NCBI GenBank assembly: GCA_013911885.1
Contig: JACESI010000006.1
Span: forward strand, 123,483 to 187,482
DNA length: 64,000 nt
Source of the DNA: Hyphomicrobiales bacterium
GTDB taxonomy: Bacteria; Pseudomonadota; Alphaproteobacteria; Rhizobiales; JACESI01
Direction of reading: 5' to 3'
This document shows, piece by piece, positions 25,655 through 35,961 of the stretch (positions are counted from its first letter, which is position 1; each line of letters opens with the position of its first letter). Made by a program: the position numbers and the translations under genes. The notes below the pieces were generated by a model. The model ran no database searches and was not told where the DNA came from. It saw only the letters and a list, made by a program, of their open reading frames with translations.

Positions 25655-26995
25655 ATGGTCAAAGCCCGAAACATCAAGCGGCAGGTATTCCGTCTCAATC
25701 CGCCGGCAACGATTGCGCTTGGCTATCTCTGCCTCGTCGCAATCGGCACAGTTTTGCTCAAGCTGCCAATTGCCAATAACGGCGCTGTTACCTGGTATGA
25801 CGCAGTCTTCATTTCTACTTCCGCGGTAACGGTGACCGGTCTTGCGGTGGTTGATCCGGGCTCCTCGTTCACCTTTGCCGGGCAATTGGTCATAGCGATC
25901 CTCGTTCAGCTTGGGGGGCTTGGCCTGATGACTTTCACAGTCCTGCTTTTTTCCATTCTCGGGATGAGCATCGGCATGCCGCAACGCATGATACTGCGTG
26001 AAGACCTCAATCAGGTCTCGGTCCGCAACCTAACGGTGCTGGTGCGCATCATTCTCGTCAGCACGTTCTGGTTCGAGATGGCCGGGGTTACCGTTCTGGC
26101 CGTTGTCTTCGTGCCGGAATTTGGCATGACTCAGGGTCTGTGGCACGCTGTCTTCCACACGATTTCCGCGTTCAACAATGCAGGATTTGCGCTTTTCCCA
26201 GATGGCCTGTCGCGATGGGCAGGAAACCCGATCATCAACATCGCCGTGCCTTTCATGTTCATCGTCGGCGGTCTTGGCTTCGTCGTGATCGGAGACATTA
26301 TCCAGAAGCGCCGGTGGGACCGCCTCGCGCTGCATAGCAAGATGGTCCTGAGCGCAACAGCCGCACTCATTGTCATCGCGTGGGTTTTGATTGCCGCCCT
26401 CGAGTGGAACAATCCAGGCACGCTTGGTGCCTTCCAAAGTACTTCAACCAAGCTCTGGGCGAGCTGGTTTCAGGCCGTCACCCCGCGCACCGCCGGCTTC
26501 AACACGATCAACATCGCCGAAGTCCACGACAGCACGTCCATCCTGATGATGATGCTGATGGTCGTTGGCGGGGGCAGTACGTCGACAGCCGGCGGCATCA
26601 AGGTGACGTCGCTGATGGTGCTCATTCTTGCCACGATCGCTTTTTTCAAGCGCCAATCGGCGCTGCATATTTTTGGCCGCAGTCTTGGCAACGAAGAAGT
26701 GATGAAGGTCATGGCGCTGATGACGATCAGCATCATCGTGATTTCGAGCGGAATTTTCATCATCTCGATTTCGCATGACGGCGACATGTTAAACCTTGCC
26801 TTTGAAGTCGTTTCGGCCTTCGGTACCGTCGGCCTGTCACGCGGGGCAACCGCTGAACTGGATCCGATCGGCCGTGCCGTGATCATCATCATCATGTTCA
26901 TTGGCCGGGTTGGACCGCTTACCCTTGGCTTTTTCCTGGCCACCCGCACAATGCCGCGGGTGCGTTATCCGGCAGGCCAAATATATCTCGGCTGA
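25655..26995 (+). CDS. ktrB: Potassium uptake channel subunit KtrB (TrkH family)
   Basis: A 446-residue membrane protein with four repeated M1-P-M2 units. The four selectivity-filter loops are visible as TVTGL, FNNAGF, TAGFNT and GTVGLS, and each keeps the filter glycine. It carries K+ (with Na+ coupling in known systems) and is gated by the KtrA ring coded just upstream. Length and filters are normal, so the channel should work. Confidence 0.94.
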   Translation: MVKARNIKRQVFRLNPPATIALGYLCLVAIGTVLLKLPIANNGAVTWYDAVFISTSAVTVTGLAVVDPGSSFTFAGQLVIAILVQLGGLGLMTFTVLLFSILGMSIGMPQRMILREDLNQVSVRNLTVLVRIILVSTFWFEMAGVTVLAVVFVPEFGMTQGLWHAVFHTISAFNNAGFALFPDGLSRWAGNPIINIAVPFMFIVGGLGFVVIGDIIQKRRWDRLALHSKMVLSATAALIVIAWVLIAALEWNNPGTLGAFQSTSTKLWASWFQAVTPRTAGFNTINIAEVHDSTSILMMMLMVVGGGSTSTAGGIKVTSLMVLILATIAFFKRQSALHIFGRSLGNEEVMKVMALMTISIIVISSGIFIISISHDGDMLNLAFEVVSAFGTVGLSRGATAELDPIGRAVIIIIMFIGRVGPLTLGFFLATRTMPRVRYPAGQIYLG

Positions 26996-27042
26996 CACCT
27001 GCAGCCTTTCCGAATACCTGCGCACGATTAAAAGCGCCGGTC

Positions 27043-30000
27043 TCAAACAACCGGAGCGTCTTTAACCTTACCTGGGCGCGGTTTCTTTGTCCGGTCGATC
27101 AAGGCACCGAGCGCGCGGCAGAGCACATAAAACACCGGCGTAAAGAAAATCCCGAAGAAAGTGACACCGAGCATTCCCGAGAATACGGCCGTTCCGAGCG
27201 CCTGGCGCATTTCCGAGCCTGCCCCGGTCGCGATCACCAGCGGCACCACGCCGAGAATGAAGGCGAATGACGTCATCAGGATCGGGCGCAGGCGCAAACG
27301 CGCAGCCTCGACTGCCGCTTCGAGCCGGGATTTGCCTTCGTCCTCGTTTTGCTTTGCAAACGCCACAATCAGGATCGCATTCTTGGATGCAAGGCCAACA
27401 AGTACAATCAGCCCGATCTGCGTCAGGATATTATTGTCAATGCCCCTGTAAAGAACACCACTGATCGCGGCGAGCAGGCAAAGCGGCACGATCAGAATGA
27501 CCGAAAGCGGCAGGAGCCAGCTTTCATATTGGGCAGCCAGGACAAGAAAGACGAAAACCACGGCCAGGCCAAAAATAATCAGCGTCGAATCGCCTGCGAG
27601 CTTTTCCTGAAGCGCGAGTTCGGTCCATTCATACCCGAAACCGCTCGGCAGTGATTTTGCGAGTTCCTCGACCTTAGCAATTGCTTCGCCTGTCGAGGTT
27701 CCCGGTGTGGTTGAACCCTGCACCGCCGCCGCCGGGAAAAGGTTGTAGCGCGGCACACGGTAAGGACCGGTCGTCTGCTCGAAGGTTGCAACCGATCCGA
27801 TCGGCATCATGCCGCCTGTTGCGGTGCGTGTCCTGAGGTTGGCGACATCAGCCGGATCATCACGGAATTTGCCGTCCGCCTGTGCCGTCACGCGGAAAGT
27901 GCGGCCCAGAAAGTTGAAATCGTTGACAAAGGCCGAGCCAAGATAGACTTCAAGTGTTTCAAAAATCTGGTCTGGCGTAACGCCAAGTTTCTCTGCTTTC
28001 ACGCGGTCGATATTGGCATAAAGACGCGGCGTTGCCGTATCGAACTGGGTGAAGACACGGGCAAGACCGGGGGTCTGATTGGCCGCGCCAACCAATTGCT
28101 GCGTTGCCGCTTCAAGTGCCACGCTGCCCCTGCCGCGCTGGTCCTGAACATAGAGTTTCCAGCCGCCGGTCGAGCCGATACCGCGCACAGGCGGCGGCGC
28201 GACGATGAAAACCACCGCTTCCTTGATGCTTGCGAGCGAGCCTTGCACTTCATTCAGGATCTGATCCTGCGTCAAGCCCAGTCTGGCCAATTCATCAAAA
28301 TCCTTGAGCGTGAAGAAGATCGCGCCAGCGTTTGATGCATTGGTGAAGGTGGCACCACTGAACCCGGCAAAGCCTGCCGTATGTGCTGTCCCCTTATGCT
28401 CCAGAATGAGCTTGATCGCTCTTTGCACGACCGCATCCGTGCGCACCAGCGAGGCACCGGGCGGCAACTGGATGACGGTGATGAGATAGCCCAGATTCTG
28501 GTTGGGAATAAAGCCGCGCGGCGCTTTTTGGAACTGCGAATAACCGAGATAGGAAAGACCGACATAGGCAATCAGCATCACGACAGAGACGCGGATCAGG
28601 CCGCGGACCAGATAGCTGTAGCCGCCGGCAATCTTGTCGAATGTATAGTTGAAACCTCGGCTGAACCAGCGCATCGGCGCAGCGAGCGCATGAAAGAACG
28701 AGCCGATAAGGCCACGCTTGTGATCCGTCTCTTGATGAGGGCGCAACAGGAGCGCTGCGAGGGCGGGCGACAAGGTGAGCGAGACCACGGTCGAAATCGC
28801 GGTTGAAACGGCGATGGTGAGCGCGAACTGACGGAAAAACTGACCACTTATCCCGCTCACAAAGGAAGCGGGAATGAACACGGCCATCATCACGAGACTG
28901 GTCGCAATCAGCGCGCCGGATACCTCCGTCATGGTGATGCGGGTTGCTTCGCGCGGGCTCTTGCCCTGCCGCAGATAGCGCTCGACATTCTCAACAACCA
29001 CGATCGCATCATCAACCACGATGCCGATCGCCAATACAAGCCCGAACAGGGTGAGGTTGTTGAGCGAAAAGCCGAATGCCGCCATGACGGCGAAGGTGCC
29101 GATCAGAGACACCGGAATGGCGATAATCGGAATGAGAGCCGCGCGCAAGCTATGAAGGAAGAAAATGATCACAAGAACAACGAGCAGGATCGCTTCGATC
29201 AGCGTCTTGTAGACCGCATTCACCGATTTCTCGATGAATTCCGTCGGGTTGTAGATCACGTCATAGGCGACGCCGACGGGGAACGCCTCGGAGAGCTCCT
29301 TCATCTCGCCGAGGACGTTTTCTGCCGTCTCGAGCGCATTGGAGCCGGGTCTTTGAAAAATCAGGATCGGCAGCGCAGCATTCTGGTCAAGATAGCCGAT
29401 TGTCGAATAATCGAGAGCGCCGAGTTCAACGCGAGCGATATCCTTGACACGCACCTGCGCGCCATCTTCCCCGGTCTTGACGACGATTTCCTCGAACTGC
29501 TCCGGATTGAGCAGGCGGCCCTGGGTTTCTACAGCGATCTCATAGGCGCCGGGATTGGGCACCGGCAGGCGGTTGATCGTGCCGGATGCGACCTGAACGT
29601 TGTTGGCGCGTAAGGCAGCGACGACTTCGCCTGCCGTCATGGCGCGGGCTGCAATCAGTTCCGGATCGAGCCAGATGCGCATCGAATAGGCGCGCTCGGC
29701 AAACAGACGCGCCTGACCAACACCGTCGATGCGGGCGAGACGGTCAACGACCTGTGTGCGCGCATAATTCGAAACATAAAGCTGATCGCGCGTTCCGTCA
29801 TCCGAATACATGTGGATGACCATCATCAGGTCTGGTGAACTCTTCTGGGTGGTGATGCCGAGACGACGAACCGGCTCCGGCAGGCGCGGTTCCGCAATTG
29901 CTACCCGGTTCTGCACCAGTACCTGCGCCTCGTCGAGATCGGTGCCGAGCTTGAAGGTGACCGTGATCGTAAGCGCACCGTCGCCGGTCGCCTGGCTCAC

Positions 30001-30240
30001 GGCGTAGAGCATGTTCTCGACACCGTTGATTTCCTGCTCGATCGGGGTTGCGACCGTATCAGCCACAACCTCCGCAGAAGCGCCCGGATAGTTGGCGCTG
30101 ACCTGGATCGTCGGTGGCGCGATTGCGGGATACTGCGCGACAGGAAGGCTGAAATAGGCGACGACGCCGAGGAGCGTTATCACCAGCGAGATGACCGTCG
30201 CAAAAATCGGGCGGTCGATGAAGAAATGCGGCAGGTTCAT
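27043..30240 (-). CDS. RND efflux pump inner-membrane transporter (AcrB/MexF/BepE type)
   Basis: A 1065-residue HAE1-class RND protein with the usual two repeats of six membrane helices and two large periplasmic loops. It starts MNLPHFFIDRPIFA, and the proton-relay aspartates are both present (D410-D411 in AIGIVVDDAIVVVENVER). It uses the proton gradient to export drugs, detergents or bile-like compounds through a trimeric complex with the adaptor coded 10 bases upstream and an outer-membrane TolC-type protein not found here. Substrates cannot be read from sequence. Confidence 0.95.
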   Translation of the reverse strand: MNLPHFFIDRPIFATVISLVITLLGVVAYFSLPVAQYPAIAPPTIQVSANYPGASAEVVADTVATPIEQEINGVENMLYAVSQATGDGALTITVTFKLGTDLDEAQVLVQNRVAIAEPRLPEPVRRLGITTQKSSPDLMMVIHMYSDDGTRDQLYVSNYARTQVVDRLARIDGVGQARLFAERAYSMRIWLDPELIAARAMTAGEVVAALRANNVQVASGTINRLPVPNPGAYEIAVETQGRLLNPEQFEEIVVKTGEDGAQVRVKDIARVELGALDYSTIGYLDQNAALPILIFQRPGSNALETAENVLGEMKELSEAFPVGVAYDVIYNPTEFIEKSVNAVYKTLIEAILLVVLVIIFFLHSLRAALIPIIAIPVSLIGTFAVMAAFGFSLNNLTLFGLVLAIGIVVDDAIVVVENVERYLRQGKSPREATRITMTEVSGALIATSLVMMAVFIPASFVSGISGQFFRQFALTIAVSTAISTVVSLTLSPALAALLLRPHQETDHKRGLIGSFFHALAAPMRWFSRGFNYTFDKIAGGYSYLVRGLIRVSVVMLIAYVGLSYLGYSQFQKAPRGFIPNQNLGYLITVIQLPPGASLVRTDAVVQRAIKLILEHKGTAHTAGFAGFSGATFTNASNAGAIFFTLKDFDELARLGLTQDQILNEVQGSLASIKEAVVFIVAPPPVRGIGSTGGWKLYVQDQRGRGSVALEAATQQLVGAANQTPGLARVFTQFDTATPRLYANIDRVKAEKLGVTPDQIFETLEVYLGSAFVNDFNFLGRTFRVTAQADGKFRDDPADVANLRTRTATGGMMPIGSVATFEQTTGPYRVPRYNLFPAAAVQGSTTPGTSTGEAIAKVEELAKSLPSGFGYEWTELALQEKLAGDSTLIIFGLAVVFVFLVLAAQYESWLLPLSVILIVPLCLLAAISGVLYRGIDNNILTQIGLIVLVGLASKNAILIVAFAKQNEDEGKSRLEAAVEAARLRLRPILMTSFAFILGVVPLVIATGAGSEMRQALGTAVFSGMLGVTFFGIFFTPVFYVLCRALGALIDRTKKPRPGKVKDAPVV

Positions 30241-30250
30241 CCTCCCGCCC

Positions 30251-31432
30251 CTATTTCACTGGCGCGGGTGATGGCGATGCATCAAGAGTGAGTTCAACTT
30301 TTTGCGGCGTGACCTTGCCCCCCGGCCGTGCCCGCTGGACACCAGCAACAATCACCATGTCGGTTGCTTCAAGGCCGGAGCGGATGACCCGTTTTCCCTT
30401 GTATAGTGGACCGGTCTTCACCGTTTTCTGCGTTACGTTGCCCGCTTCATCGGCGATGAGCACGATCTTGCGCGCCTGATCGGAGAGGATCGCTTCATCC
30501 GGAAGCAACAACGCCTCATATTCACCCGAGCCGATCAGACGCAGGCGCGCAAAAAGACCGGGCGCGAGCAGATCATTGCCGTTCGGGAAGACGGCGCGCG
30601 CCCGAATGGTGCCGGAATTTGGATCGAGTTCATTGTCGACGAAATTCATCGTGCCCTTGTGCGGCCAGCCCTGTTCATCAATGAGGCGGGCTTCGACAGG
30701 GTTTGCCGCCGTGCGCGAACTCTCCCGGCTGCCGCTGGCGCTGAGACGGGAATATTTCAGAAAATCCGCTTCCGAGCCGGTGAAGGTGAGATGGATGGGG
30801 TCGCGGGCGAGCACGGTTGCAAGGCGGGTATCGTTCTGGGTGAGCAAAGCACCGACATCGACCTTGCGATCGGAAATACGGCCATCGAAAGGCGCGCGGA
30901 CTTCGGTGAACTCGACATTGAGTTCCGCCTCTCGGATCGCGGCTTCCGCAATCGCCACCTGTGCATCGGCGCGCAGGCGATTGGCCAGCCGCTCATCGAG
31001 CTCGCTCTGCGCGAGGGCTTGCCTGCTGACCAATTCCTGACCGCGCGTCAGCTGCGTGAGCGCGCGGGTCTGCTCGGCTTTGGCGGCATCAAGTTCGGCC
31101 CTTGCCCGGTCAAGTTCGGTCTTGAACGGACGTGCATCGATCACGAACAAAAGATCGCCCCTCTTGACGATCTGGCCATCGCTGAATTTGATCTCTTGAA
31201 GAAAACCGGAAACCCGCGGGCGGACATCAACCCGTTTCACCGCCTCAAAGCGACCGGTGAATTCATCCCAATCGACAATTTTTTCGACAAGCGGCGGCGC
31301 GACATCGACCGGTGGTGGTCCGCTTTGTGCAAGCACGGCCAGAGGTCCGAAAACAGCACCGCCGAGACCAAATCCGATCAACAGGACGAAGCAGCGCTTC
31401 ATAGTTGCGACGCGCATTATATATTCCCGCAT
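30251..31432 (-). CDS. RND efflux pump periplasmic adaptor (membrane fusion protein)
   Basis: A 393-residue adaptor. After an N-terminal signal or anchor (hydrophobic stretch around residues 14-35), a barrel-sandwich segment (VRPRVSGFLQEIKFSDGQIVKRGDLLF), a coiled-coil hairpin (ARAELDAAKAEQTRA and LANRLRADAQVAIAEAAI, about 105-165), the second half of the lipoyl domain (TEVRAPFDGRISDR) and beta-barrel domains follow in order. It joins the RND pump downstream to an outer-membrane channel. Starts at 31432, 31417 and 31402 are all in frame; 31432 has GTGGGG upstream. No TetR-type repressor gene is next to it. Confidence 0.92.
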   Translation of the reverse strand: MREYIMRVATMKRCFVLLIGFGLGGAVFGPLAVLAQSGPPPVDVAPPLVEKIVDWDEFTGRFEAVKRVDVRPRVSGFLQEIKFSDGQIVKRGDLLFVIDARPFKTELDRARAELDAAKAEQTRALTQLTRGQELVSRQALAQSELDERLANRLRADAQVAIAEAAIREAELNVEFTEVRAPFDGRISDRKVDVGALLTQNDTRLATVLARDPIHLTFTGSEADFLKYSRLSASGSRESSRTAANPVEARLIDEQGWPHKGTMNFVDNELDPNSGTIRARAVFPNGNDLLAPGLFARLRLIGSGEYEALLLPDEAILSDQARKIVLIADEAGNVTQKTVKTGPLYKGKRVIRSGLEATDMVIVAGVQRARPGGKVTPQKVELTLDASPSPAPVK

Positions 31433-31612
31433 TTTCTTACCCCACGTCTATCGCGACTGACGGCAGACAGCTATGTCGATTACCACAGTTACTATCGCAC
31501 TCAAATACAACCGATATCAATGAGAATAAGAGATCCGAGAAACCATAAAGGGAAAAGCCAATGTCGGCGTGGCTGACGGGCTGAAAACATGTCATCGGCT
31601 GGGCCGTCACTA

Positions 31613-32515
31613 TTAGCGCGGAAATTCGAGCCCCATCTCGCGGTAGCGTTCGGGATCGTCCAGCCAGCCCTCCCTCACCTTCACGAAGAGGAACAGATGC
31701 ACCTTGCGTTCGAGGATCTCCGAAATCTCGCGGCGCGCGGCGGTGGAGATCGCCTTGATCGTCTGCCCGCCCTTGCCGAGCACGATCTTCTTCTGACTGT
31801 CGCGCTGAACATAGATGGTCTGCTCGATGCGCACATCGCCGTTCTTCATCTCGGTCCACGCCTCCGTCTCGACGGTTGAGGCATAGGGCAATTCCTGATG
31901 CAGGCGCAGGAACAGCTTTTCCCGCGTTATCTCGGCTGCAAACTGACGCATCGGAATGTCCGTCATCTGATCTTCAGGAAACAGCCAAGGGCCGGCCGGC
32001 ATTTTTTCCTGGAGGTAGGAAAGCACGTCGTCGCAACCAAAACCCTTTTCAGCCGATATCATGAATACCGCTTCAAAATTCGCGCGTTCATTCAGCCGTG
32101 CGGCAAGGCTGAGCAAGGTTGCGCGTTCGACCAGGTCGATTTTGTTCAACAACAAGATATGCGGTTGATGCCGTTCTTTCAGCGTATCGAGAATGGCGCT
32201 CGCCTCGTCGTCTATACCGCGTTCGGCATCGATCAGAAGCGCAATCAAATCGGCGTCCCCCGCCCCGCCCCAGGCCGATGAGACCATGGCGCGGTCAAGA
32301 CGGCGTTTCGGCGCGAAAATGCCCGGCGTATCAACAAAAATGAGCTGCGTGCTCTCCCGCACCATCACACCGCGCACCAGCGAACGGGTGGTCTGGACCT
32401 TGTGCGAAACAATCGAGACCTTGCCGCCGACAAGCCGGTTGAGAAGGGTTGATTTACCCGCGTTCGGTGCACCGATCAGGGCGACAAAACCACAGCGCGG
32501 TGCATTCTCAGTCAT
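31613..32515 (-). CDS. era: Ribosome-assembly GTPase Era
   Basis: A 300-residue GTPase: G1 GAPNAGKST (residues 15-23), G3 DTPGI, G4 NKID, and a C-terminal KH domain with VLGKGGQTIKAIS. Era binds the 3' end of 16S rRNA during 30S maturation. The ATG at 32515 has AGGA 5 bases upstream; an ATG at 32521 is also possible, and the frame open to 32626 overlaps rnc. The start overlaps the rnc stop by 8 bases, the usual rnc-era coupling. In related genomes recO normally follows; here the RND pair does. Confidence 0.95.
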   Translation of the reverse strand: MTENAPRCGFVALIGAPNAGKSTLLNRLVGGKVSIVSHKVQTTRSLVRGVMVRESTQLIFVDTPGIFAPKRRLDRAMVSSAWGGAGDADLIALLIDAERGIDDEASAILDTLKERHQPHILLLNKIDLVERATLLSLAARLNERANFEAVFMISAEKGFGCDDVLSYLQEKMPAGPWLFPEDQMTDIPMRQFAAEITREKLFLRLHQELPYASTVETEAWTEMKNGDVRIEQTIYVQRDSQKKIVLGKGGQTIKAISTAARREISEILERKVHLFLFVKVREGWLDDPERYREMGLEFPR

Positions 32516-33251
32516 GGTCATCCTGTTCCCATATCCCTTCGCGAACGAGAAAAGCGGACGCCGCTTTTTGCTCCGCCTCGCGTTTTGAATTGCCCGAGCC
32601 CTGGCTCGGCTTGGTTCCCTCGACACGCACTTCCATCACGAAGGACAGGGCGTGGTCCGGTCCGGTGCGTGAAATTTCGTGGTAAAGCGGCGTCGGACGC
32701 CTCAAGCCATGAGCCCATTCCTGAAGCGCGGTCTTCGGATCGCGCAGCGGTTTCGTCCAGCTTTCCATGCGCGGACGCCAATAGCGATCGACGAAGCGCC
32801 GCGCCGGGTCCATTCCCCCATCGAAATAGATCGCGGCAATAACAGCCTCGCAAACATCGCCGATAATCGCGGCCTTCTGTCGCCCACCCGCCCGTCTCTC
32901 GCCATCGCCCAGAATGATGCAAGCCGGAAGGCCGCACTCATCCGCTACTTCGGCGCAAGTCTCGTTGCGGACAAGGCCGGTCAGGCGGCGGGCGAGTTCA
33001 CCCTCCTCGGCATCAGGGAAATGGGTCAATAGCATTTCCGCGATCACGAAGGCCAGGATCCGGTCGCCCATGAACTCTAGCCGCTGGTACGACATGTCGC
33101 GACCGGTCTTGTCGCTCTCGCTGACGGAGCGCGTCGAAAGCGCCGAACGGTGCGTCAGTGCCCGAACGAGAAGGGTGCGCTCTTTGAAATCATGCCCGAG
33201 CTTTGCTTCCAGAAGCGAAAGATCAGGCAAAGGCGGCTCCGACCCAGCCAT
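32508..33251 (-). CDS. rnc: Ribonuclease III
   Basis: A 247-residue double-strand-specific RNase. The signature helix reads YQRLEFMGDRILAF with Glu59 and Asp63 as metal ligands; the second acidic pair is in IIGDVCEAVIAAIYFDGG. A C-terminal dsRNA-binding domain follows (from about residue 170: DPKTALQEWAH to QKAASAFLV). It processes rRNA precursors and regulatory duplexes. It is 6 bases after lepB and overlaps era. A GTG at 33254 is an alternative start. Confidence 0.95.
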   Translation of the reverse strand: MAGSEPPLPDLSLLEAKLGHDFKERTLLVRALTHRSALSTRSVSESDKTGRDMSYQRLEFMGDRILAFVIAEMLLTHFPDAEEGELARRLTGLVRNETCAEVADECGLPACIILGDGERRAGGRQKAAIIGDVCEAVIAAIYFDGGMDPARRFVDRYWRPRMESWTKPLRDPKTALQEWAHGLRRPTPLYHEISRTGPDHALSFVMEVRVEGTKPSQGSGNSKREAEQKAASAFLVREGIWEQDDHD

Positions 33252-33257
33252 CACGGC

Positions 33258-34016
33258 TTATCGATTAGCCCGAAGACCGTTGAATAGCCGCCCGAAGCGT
33301 ATATCGGTTGGCCATTTCCAGATTTGCCAGGCAGATGTTCCGGCCTTGAGGGAAAAGAAGAGGAATTCAGCTCGCCCAATAAAATTTTCAACCGGCACAT
33401 AGCCAACTTCTGAGAAGCGACTATCCTGCGAGTTATCGCGGTTGTCCCCCATCATGAAATAATGACCCGCAGGCACCGTGTAGACGTCCGTATTGTCAGC
33501 GCGGCTGTTGGAAACAAGATCGAGTGTCAGATAGGACTTGCCGTCGGGCAGCGTCTCGCGATACCGCGCCACCCGGCGCTCAGAGCCACCCCGGTCATTG
33601 TCCTGAAAGTCATCGACTTTTTCGCGTTTGACTTCGGTGCCGTTGATGTGAAGCACACCATCAATCATCTGGATCGTGTCGCCGGGCAGGCCGATGACGC
33701 GCTTGATGTAATCCGTCGAGGTGTTGGTGGGCAGGCGGAAAACCGCGATATCGCCGCGTTCCGGCGCACCGGCTAGAATGCGTCCCTCGAACGGGATGAT
33801 GCCGAACGGAAAAGAGAACCGCGAATAGCCATAGGAATATTTGGATACGAACAGATAGTCACCAATCAGTAGGGTTCCCATCATGGAACCTGAGGGAATC
33901 GAGAAAGGCTGAACGATGAATGACCGCAGAACAAGCGCCAGAAGAAGTGCCTGCAAGACGACCTTGATTGTCTCGCCGATACCGCCTTCCTCTTTTTTGA
34001 TCTGCTCTTTGCTCAT
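33258..34016 (-). CDS. lepB: Signal peptidase I (LepB)
   Basis: A 252-residue inner-membrane protease with one N-terminal helix (about residues 14-34) and the active site in the periplasm. The nucleophile is Ser44 in IPSGSM, and the general base is Lys105 in DYIKRVIGLPGD; later boxes FMMGDNRDNSQDSR are normal. It removes Sec signal peptides. The residue after the second Met of box B is Gly rather than the usual Pro (SGSMMGTLL). The ATG at 34016 gives the common MSKEQ-type start. Confidence 0.95.
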   Translation of the reverse strand: MSKEQIKKEEGGIGETIKVVLQALLLALVLRSFIVQPFSIPSGSMMGTLLIGDYLFVSKYSYGYSRFSFPFGIIPFEGRILAGAPERGDIAVFRLPTNTSTDYIKRVIGLPGDTIQMIDGVLHINGTEVKREKVDDFQDNDRGGSERRVARYRETLPDGKSYLTLDLVSNSRADNTDVYTVPAGHYFMMGDNRDNSQDSRFSEVGYVPVENFIGRAEFLFFSLKAGTSAWQIWKWPTDIRFGRLFNGLRANR

Positions 34017-34102
34017 TGATGCACCGCCAAACATGGATTGATGGAAAGGCTTGTAAAGCGCTTGCCCGGAACAGGCAACGCCGAAACAAGCAGTGCCGGC
34101 GC

Positions 34103-34531
34103 TTATTCTGCCGGAACGCGCTTTTTAGCCACCATAGGATCAATCGCCTCGATCACCACAAAGGCCTGCGCCCAGGGATGATCATCGGTGATCGTCACGT
34201 GAATGCGCGCTTCATAGCCTTTCGGCGTTATGCGATGCAGGCGTGCAGCCGCCCCGCCGGTGAGATGCATGGTCGGCTGGCCCGACGGGGCGTTGACGAC
34301 ACCCATATCACGCCAGAAAACGCCGGCGCGCAGGCCCGTTCCGAGCGCCTTGGCGCAGGCTTCCTTGGCCGCAAAGCGCTTGGCATAGGACGCGGCGCGC
34401 TGGTTGCGGCGGTCCGATTTCTTGCGTTCGATTTCTGTGAAGACGCGGTTCGTGAAGCGATCGCCAAATTTCGACAAAGTCTCTTCGACGCGACGAATGT
34501 CGATCAGATCCGACCCGAGCCCGATGATCAT
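34103..34531 (-). CDS. acpS: Holo-[acyl-carrier-protein] synthase AcpS
   Basis: A 142-residue protein that moves 4'-phosphopantetheine from CoA to acyl carrier protein. The Mg-binding residues are Asp8 in [11 protein letters not shown] and Glu57 in [15 protein letters not shown]. Length is usual. Its start overlaps the DUF2062 gene stop by 4 bases. It lies upstream of lepB in the conserved alphaproteobacterial order, which links fatty-acid, export and RNA-processing genes. Confidence 0.95.
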   Translation of the reverse strand: MIIGLGSDLIDIRRVEETLSKFGDRFTNRVFTEIERKKSDRRNQRAASYAKRFAAKEACAKALGTGLRAGVFWRDMGVVNAPSGQPTMHLTGGAAARLHRITPKGYEARIHVTITDDHPWAQAFVVIEAIDPMVAKKRVPAE

Positions 34532-35217
34532 GAGGCTGCCTTGGTCTTCGAAACGCGGCCATCCGGTTCGTTAAAGGCTCTGTCATCCACTTCCGATGCT
34601 TGCGCGGCGAGGCTTGCCTCATATTCCGCCTTCAGTTGCCGGTCGAGCCGGTCTGCCCAGACAGCGCGCGCGCGGTCCGCCAGCAGCTTGATCCGCGAGC
34701 GCTGATACACGCGCGCCATCTGGCGGATGATGAAATAGGTGACAAAGGCAAACGGTACCCCAACCAGAACCGAGCCGACGCTCATGGTTTTAATGATGGG
34801 CCAGACGGTCTCGAAGGAATGCCACACCATGCTGAAGCTGAGATCATTGAGCGACAAATGTGTTCCACCCCCGTCAACACTACCGTGCAGAACGAGGCGG
34901 CCGGCCGACAGAACCGCTGCCCAGATGAAGGGGAAAGTCAGCGGATTGCCGAATAATGTGCCCGTGGCAGCGGCAAAATAGCTGCCGCCCGTAAAAAAAC
35001 AGATTAAGAAGGCTACCATGAAATGAAAGCCCAGATACGGCGTGAACGATGCGAAAACGCCCGCTGCAACACCCATTGCGATGACATGCGGCGACGCCGT
35101 CAGGCGCAGAACACGCAACAGCAGATATTTGATGCTGCGCCACCAGGAACGGCGGGGCCACAGCGCGATACGGAACCGACGGATCAGAGTTTCCTTGGAG
35201 CGCCGCTTGAACAGCAT
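34528..35217 (-). CDS. DUF2062 domain membrane protein
   Basis: A 229-residue protein with three or four hydrophobic segments between about residues 40 and 180 ([40 protein letters not shown]). The phrase [18 protein letters not shown] and the later [11 protein letters not shown] are the marks of the DUF2062 family, whose function is not known. The C-terminus is charged. It is a constant neighbour of acpS in Rhizobiales, sitting 112 bases from pyrE and coupled to acpS by overlap. Confidence 0.88.
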   Translation of the reverse strand: MLFKRRSKETLIRRFRIALWPRRSWWRSIKYLLLRVLRLTASPHVIAMGVAAGVFASFTPYLGFHFMVAFLICFFTGGSYFAAATGTLFGNPLTFPFIWAAVLSAGRLVLHGSVDGGGTHLSLNDLSFSMVWHSFETVWPIIKTMSVGSVLVGVPFAFVTYFIIRQMARVYQRSRIKLLADRARAVWADRLDRQLKAEYEASLAAQASEVDDRAFNEPDGRVSKTKAAS

Positions 35218-35329
35218 TTGATCTGGCTACTTTCAATAAACCGGGAACGGGAATTGGGGCAATGCAGACATTTGCGCCCTATGTGGTGTCTGCGAGCAAT
35301 CATAAAAGCCTGGGGTTAATACGTCATTT

Positions 35330-35914
35330 CTATTTGAGCCCCCGGCTGCCCGGTTTCACAGGCTCGATAGCGCGCAATTCGGGCGGCAAATTGTCTGCCG
35401 GATAGGCATCCACTTTAAATTCGGTGAGGGCTATCAGCGGACGGCCGACATCAACTTCCCCTGCAGAACGATCAATCAGACACGCGACCGCGACCACATC
35501 CACACCCGAAGCGACAAGGGCCGCAATACATTCGCGCACGGAAAGGCCTGTCGAGACAATATCCTCGACGACGAGGACACGCGCGCCCTTCGCAAGTTCG
35601 AATCCTCTGCGAAGCGTGAATTCGCCGCCTTCTCGTTCGACATAAAGCGCGGGCAAATTCAGGTGGCGCGCCGTCTCATAGCCCGGAATGATGCCGCCGA
35701 CAGCGGGCGAGACCACCGCATCAAGGTTGCCGAGACCCGCCTGCCTGATCTTCTCAGCGAGCGCCCGGCAGAGTTTTTCTGTCTCCGCGGGGTATTGGAA
35801 AACCTTGGCTTTTTGCAGGAAAACCTTGCTGCGAAGGCCCGAAGACAAAATGAAATGGCCTTCCAATATGGCGCCAGACCGCCTGAAAATATCCAGCACT
35901 TCTTTCTGTTTCAT
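35330..35914 (-). CDS. pyrE: Orotate phosphoribosyltransferase PyrE
   Basis: A 194-residue type I phosphoribosyltransferase. The PRPP-binding loop reads [13 protein letters not shown] (about residues 112-124) and the N-terminal part has [20 protein letters not shown]. It makes OMP from orotate and PRPP in pyrimidine synthesis. The gene follows rsh by 47 bases. The PRPP dependence gives a loose metabolic link to PhnN in the same window. Confidence 0.93.
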   Translation of the reverse strand: MKQKEVLDIFRRSGAILEGHFILSSGLRSKVFLQKAKVFQYPAETEKLCRALAEKIRQAGLGNLDAVVSPAVGGIIPGYETARHLNLPALYVEREGGEFTLRRGFELAKGARVLVVEDIVSTGLSVRECIAALVASGVDVVAVACLIDRSAGEVDVGRPLIALTEFKVDAYPADNLPPELRAIEPVKPGSRGLK

Positions 35915-35961
35915 ACCATCTTCCCGATTTGATCAGGGCCGGAAGGCCGTCTGAGGTCGCC

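Noticed and set aside
27029..27062. Hairpin at the end of ktrB as a terminator
   Set aside because: CGCCGGT and ACCGGAGCG pair only with a bulge, and the right arm lies within the end of the RND gene; too weak to annotate.
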